From Maribacter sp. MMG018 (GTDB taxonomy: Bacteria > Bacteroidota > Bacteroidia > Flavobacteriales > Flavobacteriaceae), in NCBI RefSeq assembly GCF_018100785.1, contig NZ_JAGJEC010000001.1, forward strand, positions 1,364,001 through 1,428,000: a stretch of DNA of 64,000 nt. Direction: 5' to 3'. Of this stretch, positions 37,901-44,879 are shown in pieces. The position numbers and the translations under genes are program-made. The notes below the pieces were generated by a model. That model searched no databases, had not been told where the DNA came from, and saw only the letters and a list, made by a program, of their open reading frames with translations. Positions within the stretch are counted from its first letter, which is position 1, and each line of letters begins with the position of its first letter.

Positions 37901-38276
37901 AGCCACTTCCTAGAACGGCAATAGCTTTGCTATTGGTCAATTCACCTTCTTTGTCTATTAATTTTCGGGTAATATTGGTAATGGTCCAAAACATGAACAA
38001 GATTGTAAATGCACTGGAGACACCAGAAACAAGGTTTACCATCATCGCAACCTGACTGGGGTCGAAAGCGAACATGGCAAAAAAGGCTCCGATCATTTGT
38101 AGTAAAGGAGCTCCCGGTGGGTGGCCTACCTGAAGTTTGGCCGCCGTAGCGATATATTCACCGGCATCCCAAAAACTGTTGGTCGGTTCAACGGTTATGA
38201 AATATGTAACAAGTGCTATAAAAAATACGGCCCACCCAAGAAGGGTATTCCATTTGTTGAAGTTCTTTGAAAACAT
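34959..38276 (-). CDS. DUF2723 family large membrane protein (glycosyltransferase-like)
   Basis: About 1105 residues from the chosen start (an upstream in-frame ATG at 38333 adds 19). The N-terminal half has about 12 membrane helices. The first periplasmic loop contains FWDAGEYIATAAKLQVGHPPGAPLL (region about 33-57), the DUF2723 signature. Its acidic Asp-Glu resembles the catalytic loop of GT-C protein O-mannosyltransferases. The C-terminal ~500 residues are soluble, with helical repeats. It is plausibly involved in O-glycosylation of exported proteins, but this is not proven. The lower start fits a promoter-like element at 38288-38318. It converges with the thioredoxin-like gene. Confidence 0.8.
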   Translation of the reverse strand: MFSKNFNKWNTLLGWAVFFIALVTYFITVEPTNSFWDAGEYIATAAKLQVGHPPGAPLLQMIGAFFAMFAFDPSQVAMMVNLVSGVSSAFTILFMFWTITNITRKLIDKEGELTNSKAIAVLGSGLIGSLAFTYSDSFWFNAVETEVYAMASFIMALLLWLGLKWTDNLDDPRGNRWLILISFVIGLTFGVQFMGFLAIPSVGLLYYFKTYKKTTIKNFLLANIAVIAILMLVYKFSLTYVLKLFGWGEVFFVNSIGLPFNSGSIIIGILFIAAFYFGLNYTRKNNYKTGNTIVLCLMFLFLGFSSWLMLPIRANAKVVINENNPEDARALLAYYNREQYPGVDSPIYGTYYSDMFAPPGEDRDGKPKYEKDYTLGKYIIVNKYKKSEQGPNPKHQGFLPRMWSSQNAANYMRYFGPLDFRLTESNAELREAANQVKTGFANGEIDAEQYISFLKRFSDYIEVEPPSVWDNIKYMVEFQFNYMYLRYFMWNFVGKQNDVQGRYNDNGNWLSGINFIDSARLGSQDNLPSDIKNNPGRNTYFFLPLILGIIGIVFQVSKNPKQFWVLLVFFLFTGLAIQFYTNPGIFQPRERDYSLVGSFYIFAIWIGIGVYGLYDGFKDWLTPKVLAPVVVVICLLAVPTVMAVQNWDDHDRSNRFTANSSAKAYLDSCQEDAGAILFTIGDNDTFPLWYAQEIEGYRTDVRIVCTSLFETDWYVDQMKKKAYESDPIPSQIEHEKYRWGNRDVLYHQGITENRWNIKDFINWIDSDKPRTKLKYLFEQQGADLSAYSENTQNIVYYPTNKIRVPVNKKNVLESGLVKPKDSALIVDYIDIDLPGAITKKSMMMLDILANNDWKRPLYFSGGSFDDAEYIWMKDYLQLDGLAYKLVPIRTERPNSFEMGRIDTDLMYDIVTNWDWGNAGGDIYHDTQTRIQSVSFRGNLARLMEALIKENKMDKAKDIIEISLKNMPVEKFGYYSLVEPFIDGYYKVGETEKARELFSLLKKKYQERLEYYSLTSIDEQYGHIDDIIADMEAYRRNIDMVIANDEKDMAEKETLIFNEYIDKFQHFYKDDASLEMPETELENDPDMVDTVSMSDTINTSNDSVRP

Positions 38277-38287
38277 GTAACCTAGGT

Positions 38288-38318
38288 TAAAGCTATCTGG
38301 CGAATTTAATAATTTAAA
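38288..38318 (-). promoter_or_regulatory. Candidate promoter of the DUF2723 gene
   Basis: Minus strand TTTA (38315-38318), 19-nt spacer, TAGCTTTA (38288-38295), one mismatch in each box. It lies between the two possible ATGs and favours the start at 38276. Confidence 0.35.
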
Positions 38319-38393
38319 TATAGATCGCCCCATTATTTTTATAAACCTTTAACAGGTGATTTTGATCAATTTTAATTTTTGCTCAAAAAAATA

Positions 38394-38424
38394 TTTGTGC
38401 AAACCAAACTTTGTTTTAAATTTG
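38394..38424 (+). promoter_or_regulatory. Promoter of tRNA-Gln
   Basis: TTTG (38394-38397), 19-nt spacer, TAAATTTG (38417-38424): a perfect match to the Bacteroidota consensus, 17 nt before the mature tRNA. Confidence 0.75.
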
Positions 38425-38441
38425 CACGCTCTTAGAGGTAT

Positions 38442-38512
38442 TGGCCCATGGTGTAATGGTAACACTCCGGTTTTTGGTACCGTCATTCTAGGTTCGAGTC
38501 CTAGTGGGCCAA
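38442..38512 (+). tRNA. tRNA-Gln (anticodon TTG)
   Basis: The acceptor stem TGGCCCA/TGGGCCA (38442-38448 with 38505-38511) is complete, with A38512 as discriminator. The D-arm has GTGT/ACAC, the anticodon loop TTTTGGT gives TTG, and the T-loop is TTCGAGT. The outermost anticodon-stem pair appears to be a C-T mismatch. CCA is not encoded. Confidence 0.95.
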
Positions 38513-38525
38513 CTAAGAAGTTTTA

Positions 38526-38559
38526 AAGCCCGGTCGTCTGATGATGACCGGGCTTTTTT
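38526..38559 (+). terminator. Intrinsic terminator after tRNA-Gln
   Basis: AAGCCCGGTC (38526-38535) pairs with GACCGGGCTT (38546-38555), followed by TTTT. A strong 10-bp stem directly downstream of the tRNA. Confidence 0.9.
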
Positions 38560-38724
38560 GTTCGCTGCAGTTGATTAGGATTCACTGTTTTAGTCATTAT
38601 GATAGTGTCTTTGTAAAATGTTATTTGTCGGAAGAATATCAATTTAAACGGAGATTTATCACTCTAAAAACCGATATTTTGTACATTGCCGGTCGAATGA
38701 GTTAAGGATTTAGTGAAAATAGTA

Positions 38725-38754
38725 CTTGGTTCATTCGGGTCTCTGTTAGTTTTG
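38725..38754 (+). promoter_or_regulatory. Promoter of the small unknown gene at 38780
   Basis: CTTG (38725-38728), 18-nt spacer, TAGTTTTG (38747-38754), 25 nt before the ATG. The preceding ~165 bp after the tRNA terminator show no open frame or repeat. Confidence 0.6.
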
Positions 38755-38779
38755 CCCCCACTCTATAAACTAATTTAAT

Positions 38780-39121
38780 ATGAAGTTAACCGAAAAAAAA
38801 TTAAAGATAATCTTGGTGGTTGTGCTGCTAGGTTTTGGAGTTGGATTTTATCTTCAAGATCTACAACATCAAAAAAGCACACAACATGCTTGGAAAGCGA
38901 ATAGGTATAACCTTTCCAGGTTCGAAAAGATTACTGAATACAATAAGCAGATGAATTCCGGTAACTGGAGGGTGATGAGGGACAGTATTCAGGACCAATT
39001 GGATACCTTGATGATCTTAAGGTTTAGAAAAGAGGTTGACAGTATTAACTCTATAACGCAGAAAGAAGGCGGTGTTAACAAAGCTGGCTTTTTTAGCGAT
39101 GAAATTTTAAGTGAACGCTAG
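38780..39121 (+). CDS. Small membrane-anchored protein, unknown function
   Basis: I do not recognise this 113-residue protein. It has one N-terminal hydrophobic helix (about 9-24) preceded by lysines, so it should be inner-membrane anchored with the remainder outside the cytoplasm. The rest is hydrophilic and probably helical, rich in Gln, Asn, Arg and Lys, with no cysteine. A consensus promoter lies directly upstream and codon use matches the neighbours, so it looks like a real gene. It converges with the antiporter gene with an 11-bp gap. Confidence 0.65.
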   Translation: MKLTEKKLKIILVVVLLGFGVGFYLQDLQHQKSTQHAWKANRYNLSRFEKITEYNKQMNSGNWRVMRDSIQDQLDTLMILRFRKEVDSINSITQKEGGVNKAGFFSDEILSER

Positions 39122-39132
39122 TATGTCGTTCT

Positions 39133-40470
39133 TTATGGAATAGTATCCTCGTTGTCCGGGATCTTATCTTCCGTTGATTCGATGCCGTTCGAATTTATTT
39201 TTTCCTTTAGGATGTCTTCGGCGGTGTTTCTTTCTTCATATTGTTCGTCTATTTCATCCAATAAAGAACCTATTTTACGTTTATCCTTTATCATGGCCCA
39301 AGTCATAATTAAACTGGTCGCTATAATTACGAATAATAGTATGCCCGATTCAAATTCCGCTACCTGTGCTTCTTTAGGTATTGCGTAAAATAGTAAAATG
39401 GTGATGAGTCCTCTTGGGGCAATAAATAACTGGGGGAAAATATCTCTGCCGATCAACACTCTTAATATTAAAAAACGAATCAGGTATATAGATACAATGA
39501 TAAGAAGGCTTATTAGGGTAACTTTAAAACTTAACAATGAGCTAAGTACAATGGTGATGCCGAATATGACGAAGAAAAATGTGCGTATTACAAAAGCCGT
39601 CTCCAAAGTTATTATATGGAGTTCGTGGTAGATCTGTTTTATTTTATCGGTATCTAGAAAAACTTTTGCCTTGCCAGGGAAAAACAAATGGGCATTTTTA
39701 ACAATAAGTCCAAAGACGAGGATGATTATGAGCGACGATAAATGTAATTTTTTTCCAATGGCATACAATAATAGCAATACCGCTATTAGTAAAAATAATT
39801 TGGCTTGGCTCTTTATTTTTTGAAATATTAAAATTATGGCATAACTCGCTACAATGGCGATTGCTATGGTCAGGGCTATGTTTCCGATGAAGCCAACGGC
39901 ACCTGCATCTTCGCTCGGATTCAGTCCTTCGATAAGGAAATAGAACATCATTATGCCCATTATATCGGAGAAGGTGCTTTCGTATATGTGGAACTCTTTC
40001 TTTTTTTCGGACAAACCCCCGACGCTCGGTATAATTATGGCGCTCGACAGTATGGATAGTGGTGTGGCGTAGATCAATGCCGATTGCATGCTCATTTCAG
40101 CAATAAACAGCTGAAGAATAAAGGCGGCCGTATAGGCGGATGCCAGTAACCCGATAAGCGCAATGGACATAGATTTTAATATAGGTACTATTTTGTCTTT
40201 CTTAAGTTCCAATTCCAATGCCGCTTCGAGAACGATCATGATCAACCCTACCGTTCCGAGTATTTTTAGGCTTTCAAGAAAATCAGGTACACTTCCGAAG
40301 AAATAACTAAGGGTCAGGTTCAGAAAGATACCTAAGACTATAAGCATAAGTACAGAGGGTATGTTGGTTCTTTTGCTGATGACATTGAACCAAAAGGAAA
40401 TGATAACGATTATTGAGGCGGTGATGATAAAATCGTACGTGGTAAGTGCTTCCATAAATTTAAGTTCCAA
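39133..40470 (-). CDS. Monovalent cation:proton antiporter (CPA family)
   Basis: 445 residues with 12 or so membrane helices of the NhaP/Kef-type Na+(K+)/H+ antiporter fold. VLMLIVLGIFLN in helix 2, GTVGLIMIVLEAALELEL in helix 4 and TPLSILSSAIIIPSVGGL in helix 5 are typical. The stretch after helix 12 is a cytoplasmic acidic tail (about 395-445) with no TrkA-N/RCK domain. It should exchange Na+ or K+ for H+, useful in a marine cell. A second ATG five codons in (40455, MEALTTYD) is an alternative start. Confidence 0.85.
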   Translation of the reverse strand: MELKFMEALTTYDFIITASIIVIISFWFNVISKRTNIPSVLMLIVLGIFLNLTLSYFFGSVPDFLESLKILGTVGLIMIVLEAALELELKKDKIVPILKSMSIALIGLLASAYTAAFILQLFIAEMSMQSALIYATPLSILSSAIIIPSVGGLSEKKKEFHIYESTFSDIMGIMMFYFLIEGLNPSEDAGAVGFIGNIALTIAIAIVASYAIILIFQKIKSQAKLFLLIAVLLLLYAIGKKLHLSSLIIILVFGLIVKNAHLFFPGKAKVFLDTDKIKQIYHELHIITLETAFVIRTFFFVIFGITIVLSSLLSFKVTLISLLIIVSIYLIRFLILRVLIGRDIFPQLFIAPRGLITILLFYAIPKEAQVAEFESGILLFVIIATSLIMTWAMIKDKRKIGSLLDEIDEQYEERNTAEDILKEKINSNGIESTEDKIPDNEDTIP

Positions 40471-40591
40471 GTTGCTAAAGGTAAAAAAAGAAGGGTGGTT
40501 TTAATTTTTGTTTTTTTAATTTTTTTTGAAAATGGTATAATTTTTGCTACCTTTTTGAAGGAAAAAGATTACGTTATTTAAATTTATTTTT

Positions 40592-43018
40592 ATGAGAAAA
40601 GTTATACTCCCCGTTTTTATTGTTAGTTTTCTTTTGATAGGCTTTGCTCCTTATCCCTCAACATCTCCTGATCCTCAGAAGATCGATCAATTAATGCAGA
40701 AGCTTAAGTATTATGGTCTTTTGGCGAATGAACGTACTGTAATTCATACCGATAAGGATTATTATGAGAAAGGGGAAACTATTTGGTTTCGGGTTTATTT
40801 GACAAACGGTCTTAATAATGTGTTGAAGCCTTATAGTGGTGTCGTTTATGTAGAGGTTTTGGATGAAAAAGGTGATGTGGTAGAGAAGAGGAAATTGAGT
40901 GTGTCCGATTATGGTGCCTTTGGTGATTTGTCCATAAAGAATAATTGGGATTCTGGAAAATATTATATCAGGGCTTTTACAAAATTGATGTTGAACAATG
41001 ATGAGCCTAGGGCACACGTGAAGTCTATTCTGGTTGAAAATTCTGGACAATCAAGCTTAAGAAACGAGATTGAAAGAGGTGTGAATGTTTCTCCGGATAT
41101 TCAAATTGCACAAGAAGGAGGTTCTTATGTCGATGGTGTTATGGCTACCCTTGGTGTTAAGGCTGTTAATGGGCAGGGGGAAATGATTGGTCGTGTTGGG
41201 GAGATTGTTGATGATAGGAATAATGTTGTGACCAGTTTCGAATTTGTTTCGCCTGGGTATGGAAAGGCATATTTTACGCCACAGGCTGATCGTAAGTATA
41301 GGCTTAAAATTGACTCGGGTAGTAAGGTTTTTGAAAAAGAATTACCCGATGTGGAGAAGAAAGGGTATTCTCTGAATTTAAAAGAAAGACCAGATTATAT
41401 AGTTGTAAGTATGGCCAATACAAATGAAGACGGTTTAAATGGTTGTGTTCTTTTGGCTCATTCTGGAGAAACGCCTCTGGCAGTTTATAACTTGGATGCC
41501 AAAGAAAAAGAGGTTTCTAAATTTATAAGAATCAATAAGGCTGAGCTTGGCGATGGTGTGGTCTCTTTTTCTCTTTTTGATCAAGCGGGTAATGCAAAAT
41601 GTCAAAGATCATTGAGGTTGGGTGATGATGTAGCGTCTTTCGTTGGGTTGCAGGCTGATAAAGATGTGTATAAAAAAGGAGAGACCATTGTGTTGAAAAT
41701 CAAGAATGGGAAAAATATAATGGGCGATGTTTCGATGTCTGTGGTGTCTAAGGAAAGAACCATTGGTGTTGATGGGCAAAAAGATTTTCTATTAGAAGGT
41801 GATGCTTTTGTGGGTTCTGCAATGCCTTTGGGGTTAAAGGATGAGAATTCCGTTAGAAGAAAAGAAATGCTGGATGCAATGATGATTTTGGACAGTGTTC
41901 ATGTGGTGAATTGGGAAAAAATAAATCATTTTGAATTAGATGAAGTTGTTCATAAACCAGAATTGGGTATTATGGTTTCTGGTACTGTCGATCCTGAAAA
42001 TAAAGGTAAGGCATCGGAAACAAGTGTTTTGATGACCGTTGGCGGAGGGCGGCCTTTTCAAGAAGCGACAAAAACAAACGATAAGGGTGGTTTTGAATTC
42101 GGTCCTTATGAATTCTACGACTCTTTGGATGTTTTGGTTCATGTGAAGAAAACTGGGGCAAGACAACTTTCTGAAGATGTTGATATTGATGTTTTTGACA
42201 AATGGCCCAAATTTGAGCAATCAGGGGCTGTAACTAATAAGAGAAATGTCAATGCTGTTTCTTCTTTAGGTGGCAAACAACTTTCTAAAAATGAGCTTTC
42301 TGGTCTAAGTGGAGAAGTAACCCTTTTGGACGAGGTAGTTGTACAATCGGAATTTGCGTCCGATATGGAAGTATTGAACAAAGAATTGGATAAGTTGACG
42401 CCGTATTATTCTTACAGCAAGCGCATAGTGGCCGATTCTTCAAAATTCAGGTCTGGGGCTATAAGTGCGATGGATTTGTTGGTGCAGACTCCGGGAGTGG
42501 TTGTCAATGGTGCTTATCCAAACCAAAGAGTATTGATTAGAGGTGTAGGTAGTATTAATGAGTCGATTGGTCCTCTTTTTCTTGTAAATGGAGCTCCTAC
42601 TTCTGATGAAGTTGTAAAACAGATGATGGCCGATGAGGTTATGTTCGTGGACGTTATCAAGGGAGCTGGTGCTGCGGCTTTCGGGGCTAGAGGAGGTAAC
42701 GGTGTGGTTGCTTTTTATACAAAAAGAGGAAATATGTCCAAGGTTGGTTCCAATGGTCCTGTAAATTGGGTCAACGCTACTATTCCGGGTTTTTCTAGAG
42801 CTCGTTCGTTTGAAGATTATGTGAAATCAAGCTTAAGTGAAGAGGGTGATAGCAATAGGTCGTTGTTGTATTGGAATCCTGCTATCGCTCTTGATGAGGA
42901 TTCTATAGTTAGGGTGGATACCGAACAAGCTGTCGGAACTTACTCGGTGGTGTTAAAAGGTTTAGATAAAAATGGCGACCCGATACATGTTGAAAAAACC
43001 ATTGAGATTATTGAATGA
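40592..43018 (+). CDS. MG2-domain and TonB-plug protein without a beta-barrel
   Basis: 808 residues with a Sec signal peptide (about 1-20). The first part contains macroglobulin-type MG2 modules (about 45-150, starting VIHTDKDYYEKGETIWFRV region; again near 355, LQADKDVYKKGETIVL). A carboxypeptidase-regulatory-like segment follows (about 455-525). A TonB-dependent-receptor plug domain spans about 585-720, with SAMDLLVQTPGVVV, VLIRGVGSI and the GARGGNGVVAFYTKRG end. No 22-strand barrel follows. It is thus not a transporter itself. It may bind TonB or a partner at the outer membrane. Function unknown; the architecture recurs in Bacteroidota. Confidence 0.8.
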   Translation: MRKVILPVFIVSFLLIGFAPYPSTSPDPQKIDQLMQKLKYYGLLANERTVIHTDKDYYEKGETIWFRVYLTNGLNNVLKPYSGVVYVEVLDEKGDVVEKRKLSVSDYGAFGDLSIKNNWDSGKYYIRAFTKLMLNNDEPRAHVKSILVENSGQSSLRNEIERGVNVSPDIQIAQEGGSYVDGVMATLGVKAVNGQGEMIGRVGEIVDDRNNVVTSFEFVSPGYGKAYFTPQADRKYRLKIDSGSKVFEKELPDVEKKGYSLNLKERPDYIVVSMANTNEDGLNGCVLLAHSGETPLAVYNLDAKEKEVSKFIRINKAELGDGVVSFSLFDQAGNAKCQRSLRLGDDVASFVGLQADKDVYKKGETIVLKIKNGKNIMGDVSMSVVSKERTIGVDGQKDFLLEGDAFVGSAMPLGLKDENSVRRKEMLDAMMILDSVHVVNWEKINHFELDEVVHKPELGIMVSGTVDPENKGKASETSVLMTVGGGRPFQEATKTNDKGGFEFGPYEFYDSLDVLVHVKKTGARQLSEDVDIDVFDKWPKFEQSGAVTNKRNVNAVSSLGGKQLSKNELSGLSGEVTLLDEVVVQSEFASDMEVLNKELDKLTPYYSYSKRIVADSSKFRSGAISAMDLLVQTPGVVVNGAYPNQRVLIRGVGSINESIGPLFLVNGAPTSDEVVKQMMADEVMFVDVIKGAGAAAFGARGGNGVVAFYTKRGNMSKVGSNGPVNWVNATIPGFSRARSFEDYVKSSLSEEGDSNRSLLYWNPAIALDEDSIVRVDTEQAVGTYSVVLKGLDKNGDPIHVEKTIEIIE

Positions 43019-43055
43019 TTGTCTTTGGAAATTAGGAGATTAATCTTAAAAAAGA

Positions 43056-43063
43056 TATATTTG
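43056..43063 (+). promoter_or_regulatory. Candidate -7 element for rimP-nusA-infB
   Basis: TATATTTG matches TAnnTTTG, 68 nt before rimP. A TTTG lies at 43024-43027, giving a 28-nt spacer, longer than usual. A terminator-like hairpin sits between this element and rimP. Confidence 0.45.
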
Positions 43064-43091
43064 CATCACTGAAAGGATAGAAAGTATTCAT

Positions 43092-43116
43092 GAGGGGACA
43101 ATTTGTCCCCTCTTTT
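43092..43116 (+). terminator. Hairpin with T-tract: terminator of the plug gene or attenuator of rimP-nusA-infB
   Basis: GAGGGGACAA (43092-43101) and TTGTCCCCTC (43103-43112) form a perfect inverted repeat, followed by TTTTATT. It is 73 bp after the plug-protein stop and 15 bp before rimP, downstream of a candidate promoter. Confidence 0.7.
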
Positions 43117-43130
43117 ATTACTTCGTTTTT

Positions 43131-43592
43131 ATGCTAAAGGATAAGGTTAGAGAGCTTCTGGAAATAGGATTGGCCGAGGATAAGACTCTTTTTTTAATAG
43201 ATTTTACTGTTTCTACAGATAATAAGATCAAGGTGATCATAGATGGTGACAATGGTGTTACCGTAAGTGATTGTATTAAGATTAGTAGGGCCATTGAGCA
43301 TAATTTAGATAGGGAAGAGCAAGATTTTTCCCTTGAGGTGGCCTCTGCTGGTGCTACGGAGCCTTTGGTGCTACCAAGACAATACAAAAAAAATATTGGT
43401 AGAAAATTGGCGGTTGAAACCGCAGACAAGTCTTATGAAGGTGGGCTGGTTGAAGTAAATGAAGACTGGATAGCATTGGAGTGGAAAGCACGAGAACCCA
43501 AGCCTGTTGGCAAAGGAAAGGTGACGGTGCAGAAAAGAAAGGAAATTAATTTTTCTGATATAAAAAAAGCAAAAGTTGTATTAAAATTTTAA
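43131..43592 (+). CDS. rimP: Ribosome maturation factor RimP
   Basis: 153 residues, normal RimP length. Needed for late 30S subunit maturation. The N-terminal alpha/beta domain has CIKISRAIEHNLD and the conserved LEVASAGATEPL (usual form SSPGLDRPL, with the central residues altered as in Bacteroidota). The C-terminal Sm-like domain spans about 80-153. It starts the rimP-nusA-infB operon, with nusA 12 bp downstream. Confidence 0.93.
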   Translation: MLKDKVRELLEIGLAEDKTLFLIDFTVSTDNKIKVIIDGDNGVTVSDCIKISRAIEHNLDREEQDFSLEVASAGATEPLVLPRQYKKNIGRKLAVETADKSYEGGLVEVNEDWIALEWKAREPKPVGKGKVTVQKRKEINFSDIKKAKVVLKF

Positions 43593-43604
43593 TAGTAGGT
43601 ATAG

Positions 43605-44837
43605 ATGGAAAATATTGCGTTAATAGAATCTTTCTCGGAATTTAAAGATGATAAATTCATTGACCGAGTAACGCTTATGGCAATTTTGGAGGATGTTTTC
43701 AGAAATGCTTTGAAAAAGAAGTTCGGGTCCGACGATAATTTTGATATTATTATCAACCCGGACAAAGGCGATTTGGAGATTTGGCGTAATCGAGTGGTGG
43801 TGGAAGATGGAGAGGTCGAAGAGCCCAACGAAGAAATTTCTTTGTCAGAGGCCCGTAAAATAGAACCGGATTTTGAAGTAGGTGAAGATGTTTCCGAAGA
43901 GGTTAAGCTGGTAGATTTGGGTAGAAGGGCAATTTTGGCACTTCGTCAAAACTTGATTTCGAAAATACACGAACACGACAATACCACTATTTACAAGCAA
44001 TTTAAAGACTTGGAAGGAGAGATTTATACTGCTGAAGTACATCATATTCGTCATAAGGCGGTTATTTTGTTGGATGATGAGGGCAATGAGATCATACTTC
44101 CAAAAGATAGACAGATACCATCCGATTTCTTTAGAAAGGGTGATAATGTCAGGGGTATTATAGAAAGTGTGGAGTTGAAAGGTGCAAAACCAACGATTAT
44201 CATGTCAAGAAGTTCCCCTAAGTTTTTAGAGCAGTTGTTCTTCCAGGAAATTCCAGAGGTTTTCGATGGTTTGATCACTATCAAAAAAGCAGTGAGAATA
44301 CCTGGGGAAAAAGCGAAGGTTGCCGTTGATTCCTATGATGATAGAATTGATCCGGTAGGTGCTTGTGTTGGTATGAAAGGGTCTCGTATTCATGGTATCG
44401 TAAGAGAGTTGGGCAATGAGAATATAGATGTTATTAACTGGACCTCGAATCCTCAATTGTTAGTGACCAGGGCTTTAAGTCCGGCGAGAGTTTCTTCCGT
44501 AAAGTTGAACGATGAGAAAATGACCGCCCAGGTATATCTGAAACCAGAAGAGGTTTCGAAAGCTATTGGTCGTGGAGGACATAATATTCGTCTTGCTGGT
44601 CAATTAACTGGTTATGAGATAGATGTGTTCCGTGAGGGGGTAGAGGAAGATGTGGAGTTGACTGAATTTTCCGATGAAATAGACGGATGGATCATCGAAG
44701 AATTTAAGAAGATAGGTATGGATACGGCCAGAAGTGTATTGGAGCAAGATGTAAACGATCTAGTGAAACGTACAGATTTGGAAGAAGAAACAATTTTAGA
44801 AGTTGTACGTATCCTAAAAGAAGAATTAGAAGATTAG
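43605..44837 (+). CDS. nusA: Transcription termination/antitermination factor NusA
   Basis: 410 residues. Domains in order: N-terminal RNA-polymerase-binding domain (about 1-130), S1 domain (about 135-200), KH1 (about 235-300, VGACVGMKGSRIHGI) and KH2 (about 305-365, AIGRGGHNIRLAGQL). The long acidic repeats at the E. coli C-terminus are absent; the protein ends after a short acidic helical tail. It modulates pausing, intrinsic termination and rRNA antitermination. It lies 12 bp after rimP and 42 bp before infB. Confidence 0.96.
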   Translation: MENIALIESFSEFKDDKFIDRVTLMAILEDVFRNALKKKFGSDDNFDIIINPDKGDLEIWRNRVVVEDGEVEEPNEEISLSEARKIEPDFEVGEDVSEEVKLVDLGRRAILALRQNLISKIHEHDNTTIYKQFKDLEGEIYTAEVHHIRHKAVILLDDEGNEIILPKDRQIPSDFFRKGDNVRGIIESVELKGAKPTIIMSRSSPKFLEQLFFQEIPEVFDGLITIKKAVRIPGEKAKVAVDSYDDRIDPVGACVGMKGSRIHGIVRELGNENIDVINWTSNPQLLVTRALSPARVSSVKLNDEKMTAQVYLKPEEVSKAIGRGGHNIRLAGQLTGYEIDVFREGVEEDVELTEFSDEIDGWIIEEFKKIGMDTARSVLEQDVNDLVKRTDLEEETILEVVRILKEELED

Positions 44838-44879
44838 CTATATATTAGCACTTAAATAATAGAACGGGAATCAGTATTT

